This document shows, piece after piece, positions 1 through 9,676 of a stretch of 64,000 nucleotides of DNA. The DNA is from an uncultured Clostridium sp. (GTDB lineage Bacteria > Bacillota > Clostridia > TANB77 > CAG-508). The stretch covers positions 26,663 through 90,662 of the forward strand of contig CANPNZ010000005.1 of NCBI GenBank assembly GCA_947575605.1, read 5' to 3'. The notes beneath the pieces were generated by a model. That model was not told the DNA's origin. It searched no databases and saw only the letters and a list, made by a program, of their open reading frames with translations. The position numbers were made by a program, and so were the translations under genes. How positions within the stretch are numbered: the stretch's first letter is position 1; every line of letters starts with the position of its first letter.

Positions 1-302
1 TTAGTAATCTGTCAAATGGACTTACTTCATTAAGAGAAAATTTGATACAGGAAAATGTAGAAAAAGAAAAGGTACAAAAAGAAATAAACAATATTTATAA
101 ACAATGGGAAGAAAGACACGACAAATTGGCTTATTTTATTGAACATGATGAATTAGAGAAAGTAGAAACAGAATTTGTGGCGATAAAAGGTTATATCGAA
201 ACAGAAGATTATGAAGAGTCTATTAGCGAATTGGATAAAAGTGTTTTTATTTTAGAACATATTGAAGATAAATACGCTTTTAATTTACAAAATGTGTTTT
301 AA
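1..302 (+). CDS. DUF4363-family protein, C-terminal part (gene cut by window start)
   Basis: The reading frame is open from base 3 with no stop, so this is the last ~99 residues of a gene that begins outside the window. The visible part is a charged helix followed by WEERHDKLAYFIEHDELEKV and a second segment ending in LEHIEDKYAFNLQNVF. That layout is what I know of the C-terminus of DUF4363, small Clostridia proteins with an N-terminal membrane helix and a conserved helical domain of unknown function. The membrane helix would lie upstream. The UUG at 42 could start a short form but has no good ribosome-binding site. The family call is from pattern memory. Confidence 0.7.
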   Translation, partial: SNLSNGLTSLRENLIQENVEKEKVQKEINNIYKQWEERHDKLAYFIEHDELEKVETEFVAIKGYIETEDYEESISELDKSVFILEHIEDKYAFNLQNVF

Positions 303-396
303 GTAAAGTCTTTAAATAAAAGTTTTTTATAAGGAAAAAATAAAGATGATAGAACCGTTTTTAAAATAAGAAGTTTAATGATAAGGGGGAATATAA

Positions 397-431
397 AAAA
401 TCTTAATTGCATAATATGCAATTAAGATTTT
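397..431. terminator. Perfect 16-bp inverted repeat, terminator of the lon-like gene
   Basis: Two 16-base arms (397-412 and 416-431) are exactly complementary around a 3-base loop. Read on the minus strand the hairpin runs into a U-rich tract, so it should end the lon-like transcript. It lies between two converging genes and may also act on the plus strand. Confidence 0.75.
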
Positions 432-437
432 AAAAAG

Positions 438-467
438 TTGCCAAAAAGGTCCGTCCCCAATGGCACA
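438..467 (+). repeat. REP-like element, single copy
   Basis: A 30-base element beginning TTGCCAAAAAGGTCCGTCCC and ending CAATGGCACA. The same or a near-identical sequence occurs at 3016, 3248, 18849, 19029, 20056 and 43772. Its ends are mutually complementary (TTGCCA/TGGCA). It sits just past the 3' end of the lon-like gene. Confidence 0.85.
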
Positions 468-480
468 GCTAAGAAATCTC

Positions 481-2869
481 CTAATCTCTCTTGCTGATTT
501 CAGCATATTTTTTTAATTTTTCATAAACTAAATAATTAATGGTACCAGCTGGAAAATGGCCATCTTTATCTTTTTTACCAGCAGGAACGCCTGTTAAAAC
601 TTCAATTCCTTCTTCAATGCTAGAAATAGAATACACATGGAATTGTTTATTTTTAACGGCTTCAATAATTTCATCTGATAATTGTAAATTATCAACATTT
701 TGTACAGGAATCATTACACCATGTGAACCATTTAGCCCTCTCATTTTGCAAATTTGGAAAAAACCTTCAATTTTTTCATTTACGCCACCAATTGGCTGAA
801 TTTGTCCTTTTTGATTAACAGAACCAGTAACAGCAATGGATTGATTGATTGGGATACCAGATAAACTAGAAAGTAACCCATATAATTCGGTACTAGAAGC
901 ACTATCACCATCCACTCCATTGTATAATTGCTCAAAACAAATACTAGCTGTTAGGCATAAAGGAATATCTTGTGCAAACATTTCTCCCAAATATCCGGGT
1001 TAAAATGAATACTCCTTTTGAATGGGATGGCCCGGAAATTTCAACTTCTCTTTCAATGTTAATAATACCATCTTTTCCTGTGTACGTATTAACCGTGATT
1101 TTTGCAGGTTTTCCGAAAGTATAGTCTCCAATCGTCATAACGGTTAAACCATTTAGTTCACCTACTTCAAAACCAGATGTATTAATTAAAAGGGCATTCT
1201 CTTTTATCATTTCTAAATATTTACTATCGTATTTTTTAATTCTTTCGATTCGCTCTTGTAAAGCTTTATCAATAAATTTAGCACTGACCGTTTTGGATTT
1301 TGAAATTTTTGCCCATGTAGCAGCTTCTCCAACAACTTGTGTCAAATTATCAAATCGAGTAGAAAGCTTGTTATGGCTTCCTGCTAATTTAGAAGCATAT
1401 TCTACCAAACGAGCCATACCAGATTTATCAAGATGTGGTAATCCTTCGTGTTCACAGAAACCATGAACAATTTGTGCTAATTTTTGAACGTTTTCAGCGT
1501 TAATAATAGCATCATCTTCAAATTCTACTTTTATTTTGAATAATTTTTTGAAGTCAGAATCCATAGCTAAAAGAGTTTGATAAATATTGGCATTTCCAAT
1601 TAAAATAACTTTTAAATCTAAAGGAATTGGTTCTGGTTTTAAGGAAACCAATACCATAGAATTTTGTTGATTTGTAGCATTTTCAATACTTAGTTCTTTT
1701 ACTCTTAGTGCTTTTTTTAATGCTTCATAACACATCCCATTGGCTAATAAGTCTTTAGCTTGAAAAATGATATAGCCCCCATTAGCACGTTGCATTAGTC
1801 CAGGTTTTAACATCGTATGATCGGTTTTTAAAGCACCATAGCAATTTTCATATTCCAAAGAACCAAATATGTTATGATAAGAATAGTTGGTATCCATGAT
1901 GACGGGAGCGCCTTCGCGGTTTGAATTATCAATAAATAAGTTAACGCGATAATTTAAGCAAGGGTCAGTTTTTTTGTTATTGGGTCCTTGTTGTGGTTGA
2001 GGCTGTTTGCTTGTGTCATCTTCTAAAAATACAGATATGTTTTTTAAGATATCTTGTTTAATATCACTTAAATATTTATTGATTTTTTTATTTCTTTTAT
2101 ATTTTGATTTTAAGTAATTGATGTGAACATTAACAGTTAATAAAGCTACATTGGATTGCCATTCCGAAATCTTTTTATCAGATTGACGTTCGATTTCTTT
2201 AATTTGACCGATAGCTTCCATAATTTGTTCTTGTACGACAGCTGATTTTTCTTCGTATTCTTGTTTAATGGCATCGTCTAATTTTTCGAATTCTTCTTCT
2301 TCAATTGCCTTACCATCAACAACAGGCATCATATAAATACCATTTTGAGCAGCTTTTACTTGGAAATTGTATTTTGAAGCATCTTGATTTAATTTTTCTA
2401 ACAATGCAGAACGTTTTACTTCAAACTCTTGTTTAATTAAAGCTTTTTCTTTTTCAAAATCATCGTTATTAAACGTTTTCTTTATATCTTTTCGAATTTC
2501 TTTGATAAATCCATCCATAGAATCTTTGAATTCTTTTCCTTGCCCTGCTGCCAATTCAACAGCAATTGGCTCGTTTGGATTTTCAAAATTATAGATATAA
2601 CACCAATCAGAAGGCGTTTTCTTTTTGGAAGCGATTTTGTCTAAGTAATTTTTTGTGTACATGGTTTTTCCCACTCCACTTGGACCTTCTAAATATAGGT
2701 TATATCCTTTTACATCTACTTGTAATCCAAATTCTAAAGCTTTAATACCACGTTCTTGTCCAATACCAGATTGAATTGGCTCTAAGTCTTGCGTAGTATC
2801 AAATTTGAACAGATTGGTATTACATGTCATTTTTAAATCATGATAACTTAATTCATTTTTGTTTTTCAT
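481..2869 (-). CDS. Lon-like AAA+ ATP-dependent protease, interrupted by a +1 shift at an in-frame CGG
   Basis: The product is 795 residues if one extra base is skipped. The N-terminal AAA+ part has a Walker A motif GPSGVGKT at 62-69 and a long coiled-coil insertion. The C-terminal Lon protease domain has GDSAS with Ser656 and PIGGVNEK with Lys699. The 43-residue Ser-Lys spacing equals that of E. coli Lon. This is the LonB-like putative ATP-dependent protease of Bacillota that lacks the substrate-binding Lon N-domain. The start at 2869 has GGAGG six bases upstream. Frame 0 runs through codon 624 (ACC), then CGG, and terminates in junk at 944. Reading CGGA as one Gly gives ILTGYLGEMFAQD, the expected family sequence. 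The alternatives are a pseudogene or a sequencing insertion. Confidence 0.85.
994..997 (-). other. Recoding site 1: CGGA read as one Gly in the lon-like gene
   Basis: In-frame codon 625 is CGG at 997-995, followed by A. Staying in frame replaces the conserved LTGYLG motif by LTRIFG and ends about 18 codons later. Consuming four bases (CGGA) as Gly keeps the protease domain intact to its stop at 481. P-site codon ACC. Confidence 0.8.
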
Positions 2870-2975
2870 TTGTTTCCTCCAAAATTTTTTCTTAGTATAT
2901 GCAATTTAAACATATTTTATATTAGTTGCTAAAAAAAGTAAAGAGGAATTTGTAAAAAAGCTGATTTTTGGTCAA

Positions 2976-3006
2976 GTGTCCATTGGGGACGGTTCTGTTT
3001 GGATAT
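2976..3006 (-). repeat. REP-like half element, variant sequence
   Basis: Contains GTCCATTGGGGACGGTTC followed by TGTTTGGA. It differs from the main REP type by GGTTCTGTTTGGA in place of GGACCTTTTTGGCA. The same variant is found near 39357-39494. It lies ten bases from the REP doublet at 3016-3277. Confidence 0.75.
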
Positions 3007-3015
3007 TTTTTAAAC

Positions 3016-3277
3016 TGTGCCATTGGGGACGGACCTTTTTGGCAATCTTTCATTTATTTTTTATCAGATTGTATGTTATATAAAAATTTCGTTCCTTACT
3101 GGTCGGACGAATCATATAAAGGCATTAGATATATTTCATAAGTAGAAAAGTTAATCTATTTGTTCTGTATGAATAGGTGTCCTTCCAAACTGTGCGTCAC
3201 TGTATTTTTATATAACATACAATCTAAACAAACATTAAACATTATAGTTGCCAAAAAGGTCCGTCCCCAATGGCACA
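3016..3277. repeat. REP doublet (MITE-like element), copy 1
   Basis: Two 30-base REP ends (3016-3045 and 3248-3277) are exact reverse complements. They flank about 200 bases holding a second inverted repeat around TTATATAACATACAATC. The interior from about 3085 to 3150 is nearly identical to the interior of the element at 18846-19061, so this is a mobile unit and not a chance hairpin. Copy 1 carries about 40 extra interior bases. No coding sequence is seen. The whole 2870-3386 gap is otherwise without a gene. Confidence 0.85.
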
Positions 3278-3386
3278 TCTTCGATGGACATTTTTAAAAC
3301 TGAACAAGTCGTTCAAATAACATAAAAAGTATTGCAAAAAAATAGAATAGAATATATAATGAAAGCAATTATAATTAGGAGAAAAC

Positions 3387-3974
3387 TTGGGAAAGGATGT
3401 TAAGGATATGAATAAGACGAAAAGAAAAATATTTGAAACATCAATGAAGTTATTTGCAGAAAAAGGATATGATGCGACCAGTATTGAAGAAATAACAGCA
3501 ACCGTAGGAGTAGCCAAAGGGACCTTATATTATCATTTTTCTAGTAAAGAAGAAATTTTCAACTTTTTAGTAGAAGAAGGAATTAAGCTTTTACAAAATA
3601 GTATTGATATAAAAACAGCTAAGTTTTCTAATTATATTGATAAAATAAAAGCTATTGTATTAATTCAAATAAAAATAGTTGTAAAATATGAAAATTTAAT
3701 TACGATTTTGCTAAGTCAATTTTGGGGGCATGAAGCAAGAAATCAAAAATGTCAAAAGCATATTTTAGAATATATCAGTCAAATAGAAAATATCGTAAAA
3801 GAAGGAATAGAAGTAGGGCAAATCAAAAAAGGAAATCCACAAGCGATTAGTTCTGAAATATATGCTTTAATTTGTTCGGCTTTAGTGTATAAAACAAGAA
3901 ATGAAGAAATAGACATTATGAAGTTATATAAAGAATTTGAAAATACAGTGATAGAAGGGTTGAAGGTAAAATGA
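3387..3974 (+). CDS. TetR/AcrR-family transcriptional regulator
   Basis: 195 residues. The N-terminal 60 residues form a typical TetR helix-turn-helix: KLFAEKGYDATSIEEI, then VAKGTLYYHFSSKEEIF. The rest is an all-helical ligand-binding domain. UUG at 3387 has AGGAG five bases upstream. AUG at 3408, seven codons on, is the alternative start. The stop overlaps the next start in an ATGA, so this regulator is translationally coupled to the acyl-CoA synthetase. By analogy with FadR-type TetR proteins it may be a fatty-acid or acyl-CoA responsive repressor of its own operon (inference). Confidence 0.9.
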   Translation: MGKDVKDMNKTKRKIFETSMKLFAEKGYDATSIEEITATVGVAKGTLYYHFSSKEEIFNFLVEEGIKLLQNSIDIKTAKFSNYIDKIKAIVLIQIKIVVKYENLITILLSQFWGHEARNQKCQKHILEYISQIENIVKEGIEVGQIKKGNPQAISSEIYALICSALVYKTRNEEIDIMKLYKEFENTVIEGLKVK

Positions 3975-5689
3975 GAGAACCAGTTCATAAAATGCCAAAA
4001 TACGGAAATTTAAAAGAAATGCTTGAAAAGTCAGGAGAAAGGTATGGCGATAGACCAGCGTATTTATTTAAAACAGAAGAAGCTGGAAGATTCAGAGAAA
4101 TTACGCATAAACAGTATAGAGAAGAAATTAATAATTTAGGAACGGCTTTAATTGATATGGGGTTGAAAGATAAGAGAATTGCTGTCATATCAGAAAATAG
4201 ATATGAATGGGGACTAGCCTATTTTGCAACCGTAGCAGGAACAGGTGTGGTGGTTCCACTAGATAAAGCTTTACCAGATAATGAAATAGAGAATTTAATC
4301 ATTCGTTCTGAAGCGGATGCGATTTTCTATTCTAATAAATATGATGCCATTATGAAAGAAATAAAAGAAAAAAATAATACGAATCTAAAATTCTTTATTT
4401 CTATGGACTTAGAAAAACAAGAGGACGGTATTTATTCGCAAGTAGAATTAGTGAGCAAAGGTAAAGAATTAATAGAAAAGGGAAATAGAAATTTTTTAGA
4501 TGCTAAAATAAATGCCGAAGAAATGGCAATTATGCTATTTACCTCTGGAACAACAGCTATGTCAAAAGCAGTAGCTTTATCCCATAAAAATATTTGTGCT
4601 AACTTATTTGATATTGCTTCTACCATTAAAGTTGATGAAAAAGATGTATTTTTATCTTTTTTACCCTTACATCATACCTTTGAATGTACGACAGGTTTTA
4701 TTTATGCTATTTCTAAAGGTTCCGCCATTGCTTTTTGTGAAGGAATTAGGCATATTGCCGATAATATTAAAGAATATAGAATAACTGTGATGGTTTCTGT
4801 TCCCATTCTTTTTGAAAATATGTATAAAAGAGTAATGAAAAACATTGAGAAAAAAGGAAAACTAGAAACAGTAAAAAAAGGAATCAAAATCAGTCAATTC
4901 TTATTAAAATTTGGAATTGACATTAGAAAAAAATTATTTAAAGAAATACATGATAATTTAGGAGGAAGACTAAGATTATTTGTATCTGGTGGAGCTGCCT
5001 TAGATCCAGAAACAGAAAAGGGATTTAATGAATTAGGCGTTGTTACCTATCAAGGTTATGGATTAACAGAAAGTTCACCAGTAATTGCAGCAGAAGATGA
5101 CAAATATAGGAGATTAGGTTCGATTGGAAGAGCCTTTCCTAGCTTAGATGTAAAAATAGTAGAGACAAACGAAGAAGGAATCGGAGAATTAGTTGCCAAA
5201 GGACCTTCTATTATGTTAGGCTATTACAATAATGAAGAAGCTACCAAAGAAACGATTGATGAAGAAGGTTGGCTACATACAGGTGATTTAGCTAGAATTG
5301 ATAAAGATGGATACATATTCATTTCTGGAAGAAAGAAATTTGTGATTGTTTTGAAAAATGGAAAAAATATTTATCCAGAAGAATTAGAAACCTTAATCAA
5401 CAAAATAGAGGGAGTTAAAGAAAGTTTTGTTTATGGAAAGCCAGATGGAGAGAAAGATTACAAGATTTGTGCTAAAATTGTTTATGATAAAGAATTAGTA
5501 GAAGAAATCTATCATACTTCGAACAAAGAAGAATTAAAAGAATTAATTTGGCAAGAGGTTAAAAAAGTAAATAAAACGATGCCAGCGTATAAATATGTTA
5601 GAGAAATTTCTGTTACAGAAGAAGATCTAATTAAAACAACAACACAAAAAATAAAAAGATTTGAAGAAATTAAGACAGTATTAAACTAA
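3971..5689 (+). CDS. Long-chain acyl-CoA synthetase (AMP-forming)
   Basis: 572 residues of the ANL adenylating superfamily: fatty acid + ATP + CoA gives acyl-CoA + AMP + PPi. Visible motifs are the AMP-binding loop LFTSGTTAMSKAVALSH near residue 190, YQGYGLTESSP, the GWLHTGDLARIDKDGY motif, the hinge GRKKFVIVLKNGKNI and a C-terminal lysine region. It starts inside the stop codon of the TetR gene. The pairing suggests a regulated fatty-acid activation or membrane-lipid recycling operon. The chain length of the substrate cannot be read from sequence. Confidence 0.9.
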   Translation: MREPVHKMPKYGNLKEMLEKSGERYGDRPAYLFKTEEAGRFREITHKQYREEINNLGTALIDMGLKDKRIAVISENRYEWGLAYFATVAGTGVVVPLDKALPDNEIENLIIRSEADAIFYSNKYDAIMKEIKEKNNTNLKFFISMDLEKQEDGIYSQVELVSKGKELIEKGNRNFLDAKINAEEMAIMLFTSGTTAMSKAVALSHKNICANLFDIASTIKVDEKDVFLSFLPLHHTFECTTGFIYAISKGSAIAFCEGIRHIADNIKEYRITVMVSVPILFENMYKRVMKNIEKKGKLETVKKGIKISQFLLKFGIDIRKKLFKEIHDNLGGRLRLFVSGGAALDPETEKGFNELGVVTYQGYGLTESSPVIAAEDDKYRRLGSIGRAFPSLDVKIVETNEEGIGELVAKGPSIMLGYYNNEEATKETIDEEGWLHTGDLARIDKDGYIFISGRKKFVIVLKNGKNIYPEELETLINKIEGVKESFVYGKPDGEKDYKICAKIVYDKELVEEIYHTSNKEELKELIWQEVKKVNKTMPAYKYVREISVTEEDLIKTTTQKIKRFEEIKTVLN

Positions 5690-5813
5690 AAAGTCGAACG
5701 ATGGAAACGTTGTAGGGAAATAAGAATAAGAGGATGTCGAAAGTAAAAACATATTGTAATATTTTTGTAATATTTGTGTAATGAAAAATTAAAATAAAAT
5801 TATGCAAAACTAC

Positions 5814-5842
5814 TTGTAGTTTTTTATTAGTTAATGTATAAT
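5814..5842 (+). promoter_or_regulatory. Sigma-A promoter of the 5899 gene
   Basis: TTGTAG (5814-5819), 17-base spacer, TATAAT (5837-5842). It lies about 55 bases before the start codon at 5899. Confidence 0.75.
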
Positions 5843-5898
5843 GATAAATGAAAGAGATAAAAAGCGAGCATGCGTAAGATAAAAGGAGGTACATTACA

Positions 5899-6753
5899 AT
5901 GTCAAAATCAGGCATAGTAAATGTGAGAATGGTTATCACAGAAGAAAAAATGTTATGCAATATAGATAAAATTCAAAAATTAATTAATCCAAAGAGTAAG
6001 AAACAAATTGTTCAATTAGAAGATGATTCTTACTTTAAAGATTTAATTGAGTCAATAAAAATGTATTTAATAGAATATCCAAAAAAGAAAAATTTTCCAT
6101 CAAGTGTATATAAAGCAGCTTACGGGTTAGTTGAATTTGCAACGAACCAATTTGAAGAAAACACAAAAAAAATTGAAGAATTAATCAGACAAAGAGAACA
6201 AAATATAGCACAAGCAGGACAATTAAAAGAATTGTTGGAAGCAACTGAACTAGAAAATAGAGAAAAAGATTGGAAAGAAAAAGTAAAAAAAGCAGAAGGC
6301 ACTTTTTCTGAAGATATGATAGAAGCTTTAACAATTGTTGGAAAAGCAAAAGAAGTTGAGAGTGAAGATTACCAAGATGCTATTAAATTATTAAATGCAA
6401 GAATTAATAATTTAGAAACCAATTTACATATTGAAATTGACATGGAAAGAATTGAAGATAGATCCAAAGCGTTAAGCTACATTGGAATAGAAATAGCAGA
6501 TGCTTTAAAATCTATTCCAACACCAATCGAAGAACCTGAAGTAAATGTAGTAGCAGAAGAAACACAACAAGTGGAAGTGGCACCAGTAGCAGAACAACAA
6601 TATGTAGAAGAAACAACATTTGAAGCAAAACCAAGTTTATGGCAAAGAATTAAAAATAGCAAATTTGTAAGAGCAATGAAAGCAATTACAAGAATTAGAA
6701 TTGTTTTGGATTATTCAGATGCACTTCCAGAAGGTAGAGGAGAAAATAATTAA
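5899..6753 (+). CDS. Uncharacterised coiled-coil protein
   Basis: 284 residues, family not recognised. No signal peptide or membrane segment is visible. Residues 75-170 are rich in Glu, Lys and Gln and look like a long coiled coil. Residues 210-245 are an acidic Val/Glu/Gln linker. The C-terminal 40 residues are basic (SLWQRIKNSKFVRAMKAITR). Shine-Dalgarno AAAGGAGGT precedes the AUG. It is a single-gene unit with its own promoter and terminator. The acidic linker plus basic tail could suit a cytosolic scaffold or nucleic-acid contact, but nothing specific supports that. Confidence 0.75.
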   Translation: MSKSGIVNVRMVITEEKMLCNIDKIQKLINPKSKKQIVQLEDDSYFKDLIESIKMYLIEYPKKKNFPSSVYKAAYGLVEFATNQFEENTKKIEELIRQREQNIAQAGQLKELLEATELENREKDWKEKVKKAEGTFSEDMIEALTIVGKAKEVESEDYQDAIKLLNARINNLETNLHIEIDMERIEDRSKALSYIGIEIADALKSIPTPIEEPEVNVVAEETQQVEVAPVAEQQYVEETTFEAKPSLWQRIKNSKFVRAMKAITRIRIVLDYSDALPEGRGENN

Positions 6754-6766
6754 TACAAATAAAGAG

Positions 6767-6793
6767 GAACTTGTCAATAGATAAGTTCTTTTT
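6767..6793 (+). terminator. Rho-independent terminator after the 5899 gene
   Basis: GAACTTGTC pairs with GATAAGTTC (one wobble pair) around a short loop, followed by five T. Confidence 0.7.
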
Positions 6794-6800
6794 ATATAGA

Positions 6801-6833
6801 GAAAAAAGGGGCATGCATCATAACATAGCCCCC
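6801..6833 (-). terminator. Rho-independent terminator of the zinc-ribbon gene
   Basis: On the minus strand GGGGCTATG pairs with CATGCCCC (one bulged U), followed by six U. It starts seven bases after the stop codon of the small minus-strand gene and supports that gene being transcribed. Confidence 0.8.
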
Positions 6834-6840
6834 AAAAAAA

Positions 6841-7020
6841 TTATTTGATTTTTTTCCGATAGTGCCACTTGTGTCCACAGCGGACGCACTCTACGGTGTA
6901 AATACGAGCCAGTGTCTGTCCATAACCAGGAAGGAGAGTATTTTCTACCTTTCTGCTTACGACCTCACCAGATAACTGATTGATCCAATTGTAACATTCT
7001 CTACATGCTCGTCTTCTTAT
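6841..7020 (-). CDS. Small zinc-ribbon protein, apparent AUA start
   Basis: 59 residues with two CxxC pairs: RACRECYNW near the N-terminus and ECVRCGHKWHY near the C-terminus, about 36 residues apart, the layout of a four-Cys zinc ribbon. AGGAGG lies seven bases before an AUA codon. No AUG, GUG or UUG exists in frame before an upstream stop, so AUA (or an upstream AUU without ribosome-binding site) must start it if it is a gene. Arg codons CGT, CGC and CGG appear that are rare in its neighbours, hinting at recent transfer. The in-frame CGG is three codons before the natural stop. Function unknown; a zinc-dependent nucleic-acid contact is the generic guess. Confidence 0.55.
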   Translation of the reverse strand: MRRRACRECYNWINQLSGEVVSRKVENTLLPGYGQTLARIYTVECVRCGHKWHYRKKIK

Positions 7021-7097
7021 GCTTCTACCTCCTATGGCAATTATTTAATTACACAAGCATATTATATATCAGTAAACATAAAAAGATAAATTAAAAT

Positions 7098-7126
7098 TTG
7101 ACTTTTAAAGAAAAATAGAGTATAAT
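7098..7126 (+). promoter_or_regulatory. Sigma-A promoter of rnj
   Basis: TTGACT (7098-7103), 17-base spacer, TATAAT (7121-7126). The predicted leader to the rnj start is about 370 nt. Confidence 0.8.
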
Positions 7127-7501
7127 AAAAAACAGTGATTAGTAACGAATTGCTTAGTTGCTAAAGAATGAGATTTTATTATTAAGTAAAAAATGTATGA
7201 AAAGAGAAAATAAAGCAAATAATAGTAGAGATCGGAATTAGAAAAAGTTTATTCTATGTTTAAGAAGAGAGAAAAAGTAAGCATAGACAGGAACTTTATT
7301 TATACTACATAGGATTAAGTTAGGATTCAAAGGATAAATAAGAAAAATATTCTATATGATTGGATATCTCACATATATGTGAGTAAATTTTTTGCTGTTT
7401 CTAAAAGTAATTTAATAGTAATATAGGAAAATGTTTACGAATGCTAACAAGGAAATTATTAATAAAATCAAAAAAATTAGAAAGAGAAAAGAGGAATATT
7501 T
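7127..7501 (+). promoter_or_regulatory. Long 5' leader of RNase J with one strong hairpin
   Basis: About 370 bases with no convincing gene. A perfect hairpin CTCACATATATGTGAG (7368-7383) is followed by TAAATTTTTT, a possible attenuator. A purine-rich stretch precedes the start codon. No known riboswitch motif was recognised. Autoregulation by RNase J cleavage of its own leader would be a reasonable test (inference). Confidence 0.45.
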
Positions 7502-9457
7502 ATGGCAGAAGAAAAATTAGAAAATAAGCCAAAGAGAAGTTATGAAAAGAAAGAAAGAACCACAAGAACGACAAGAAGAAGTACACAAGAAGGAGAAAAA
7601 AATACGCGAACAACAAGACCATATCATAAAAGAACCAATAATGTTAGTATAAAAAGTGAAAAAGAAAAAAGAGTTTCTATGGAAAAGATAGAAAATGAGG
7701 AAAAAGAAGAAGCAAAAACAAGTATAAATACAGAAAGAAAGAGAAGAACAACTACCAGAAGAAATAATAGAGCAAGTAAAAATAATTCTGTATTCAAATC
7801 ATCTAAACTAAAGATAATTCCATTGGGGGGATTACATGAAGTAGGAAAAAACATTACTGTTTTTGAATATGAAAATGAAATGATTGTAGTAGACTGTGGA
7901 TTGTCTTTCCCAGAAGATGATATGTTAGGAATTGACTTAGTCATTCCAGATATTACGTACTTGGAAAAAAATGTAGACAAAATCAAAGGACTAATTATAA
8001 CACATGGACACGAAGATCATATTGGAAGTGTGCCATATTTATTGAAAAAAATTAATATACCAATTTATGCACCTAGACTAGCCTGTGGATTGATTAGAAA
8101 TAAATTAGAAGAACACAAATTATTAAGAAGTACGAAATTAACAGAAGTAATGCAAGGGCAAACGATAAGCTTAGGAAAAAACTTTAAAGTAGAATTTATT
8201 AGAAGCTCACATAGTATTCCAGATTCTGTTATGTTAGCGATTACCACACCAGCAGGAACCATTTTACACACGGGTGATTTTAAGGTAGACTATACACCAA
8301 TTGATGGAAAAATCATGGACTTTGGTAGAATTGCGGAAATCGGAAATCAAGGAATTTTAGCTCTTATGTCAGACAGTACCAATGCAGAAAGAAAAGGATT
8401 TACCATGTCAGAAAGTTCGATAGGAGAAGTATTTGATAAATTATTTTTACATTGTACCAAAAGAATTGTAGTAGCAACCTTTGCTTCTAATGTGCATAGA
8501 GTTCAACAAATTGTTAATTCAGCGATTAAATACAATAGAAAAATTGCTGTATGCGGTAGAAGTATGATAAATATGATAGAAACAGCAAAAGAATTAGGCT
8601 ACATCGAATGTCCAGATAATATATTTATTGACATTGATATGATGAATCACTATACAGATGAACAATTAGTAATCATAACAACAGGAAGTCAAGGGGAACC
8701 CATGTCAGCTTTAACAAGAATGGCTGCGGGGGATCATAGGAAGGTAAAAATAACACCAAATGATTTAGTCATTATTTCAGCAACTCCAATACCAGGAAAC
8801 GAAAAATTTGTATCAAAAGTAATTGATGATTTAATGCAAATTGGGGCAGAAGTAGTATACAGTTCTTTAGAAACAATACATGTTTCAGGACATGCTTGTC
8901 AAGAAGAACAAAAATTGATATTGGCGTTGACCAAACCTAAATATTTTATACCAGTACATGGGGAATATAGACAACTAATTGCTCATAGCGAAACAGCACA
9001 AAGTATGGGAATCGATAAAGACAATATTATTATGATGTCAAATGGTAGAGTATTAGAGATTAATAAGGAAGGAGCAGAATTAACAACTTCTGTTCCAAGT
9101 GGTAGAATTTTAGTAGATGGATTAGGCGTTGGAGATGTAGGAAGTATTGTCCTAAGAGATAGACAGCATCTATCACAAGATGGATTAATTGTGATTGTGC
9201 TTACGATGGATTCTTCAACAGGAGAAGTGGTTGCTGGGCCAGATGTTATTTCAAGGGGATTTGTTTATGTTAGAGAATCTGAAAACTTAATGGATGATGT
9301 AAAGTCTGTGGTAAGACATGAAATAAAGAAATGCGAAGAAAGAGGTATTACAGATTGGGCAACAATAAAATCAACCACAAGAGAGAATTTAAGAGATTAC
9401 ATTTTTATGAAGACTAAAAGAAACCCGATGATTATACCAATTATAATGGAAGTGTAG
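7502..9457 (+). CDS. rnj: Ribonuclease J
   Basis: 651 residues. A metallo-beta-lactamase/beta-CASP nuclease acting as 5'-3' exonuclease and endonuclease in mRNA decay and rRNA maturation. The zinc motif HGHEDH lies near residue 167, with LHTGDFK and the beta-CASP signature HVSGHA further on. The first ~100 residues are an added, disordered, strongly basic Arg/Lys/Thr tail (repeats such as RTTRTTRR) before the usual start KLKIIPLGGLHEVGKN. Such RNA-binding tails are common on RNase J of this group. AGAGG precedes the AUG. Monocistronic, ending in a hairpin at 9465. Confidence 0.95.
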   Translation: MAEEKLENKPKRSYEKKERTTRTTRRSTQEGEKNTRTTRPYHKRTNNVSIKSEKEKRVSMEKIENEEKEEAKTSINTERKRRTTTRRNNRASKNNSVFKSSKLKIIPLGGLHEVGKNITVFEYENEMIVVDCGLSFPEDDMLGIDLVIPDITYLEKNVDKIKGLIITHGHEDHIGSVPYLLKKINIPIYAPRLACGLIRNKLEEHKLLRSTKLTEVMQGQTISLGKNFKVEFIRSSHSIPDSVMLAITTPAGTILHTGDFKVDYTPIDGKIMDFGRIAEIGNQGILALMSDSTNAERKGFTMSESSIGEVFDKLFLHCTKRIVVATFASNVHRVQQIVNSAIKYNRKIAVCGRSMINMIETAKELGYIECPDNIFIDIDMMNHYTDEQLVIITTGSQGEPMSALTRMAAGDHRKVKITPNDLVIISATPIPGNEKFVSKVIDDLMQIGAEVVYSSLETIHVSGHACQEEQKLILALTKPKYFIPVHGEYRQLIAHSETAQSMGIDKDNIIMMSNGRVLEINKEGAELTTSVPSGRILVDGLGVGDVGSIVLRDRQHLSQDGLIVIVLTMDSSTGEVVAGPDVISRGFVYVRESENLMDDVKSVVRHEIKKCEERGITDWATIKSTTRENLRDYIFMKTKRNPMIIPIIMEV

Positions 9458-9464
9458 AAAATGC

Positions 9465-9501
9465 TAGGCATACCAGGACTTTTAAAGTTATGGTATGCCT
9501 A
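9465..9501 (+). terminator. Hairpin after rnj
   Basis: Perfect 11-bp stem TAGGCATACCA/TGGTATGCCTA with a 15-base loop. Only a short T tract follows, so it may act as terminator or 3' stabiliser. Confidence 0.65.
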
Positions 9502-9645
9502 TTTGTTACCCTTTTGTTACCCATCCATTGATTTTTGTTAGTAACAATGGAAAATAACTTGTTTTATTGTGTATAGTTTGTTGATAATAGAATAAAAATA
9601 TTTTTGAAAATTCGACAAATTTCAACATACAAAGTTAACATAATG

Positions 9646-9654
9646 TGATATAAT
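9646..9654 (+). promoter_or_regulatory. Extended -10 promoter of the 58-residue gene
   Basis: TGATATAAT, a perfect extended -10, 22 bases before the start codon. There is no good -35 at 17 bases. Confidence 0.55.
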
Positions 9655-9676
9655 ATATAAAAAGGAGATGGTTGAT

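Noticed and set aside
7127..7501. Riboswitch or T-box upstream of RNase J
   Set aside because: No T-box sequence, no specifier arrangement and no known aptamer core was seen; only one simple hairpin.
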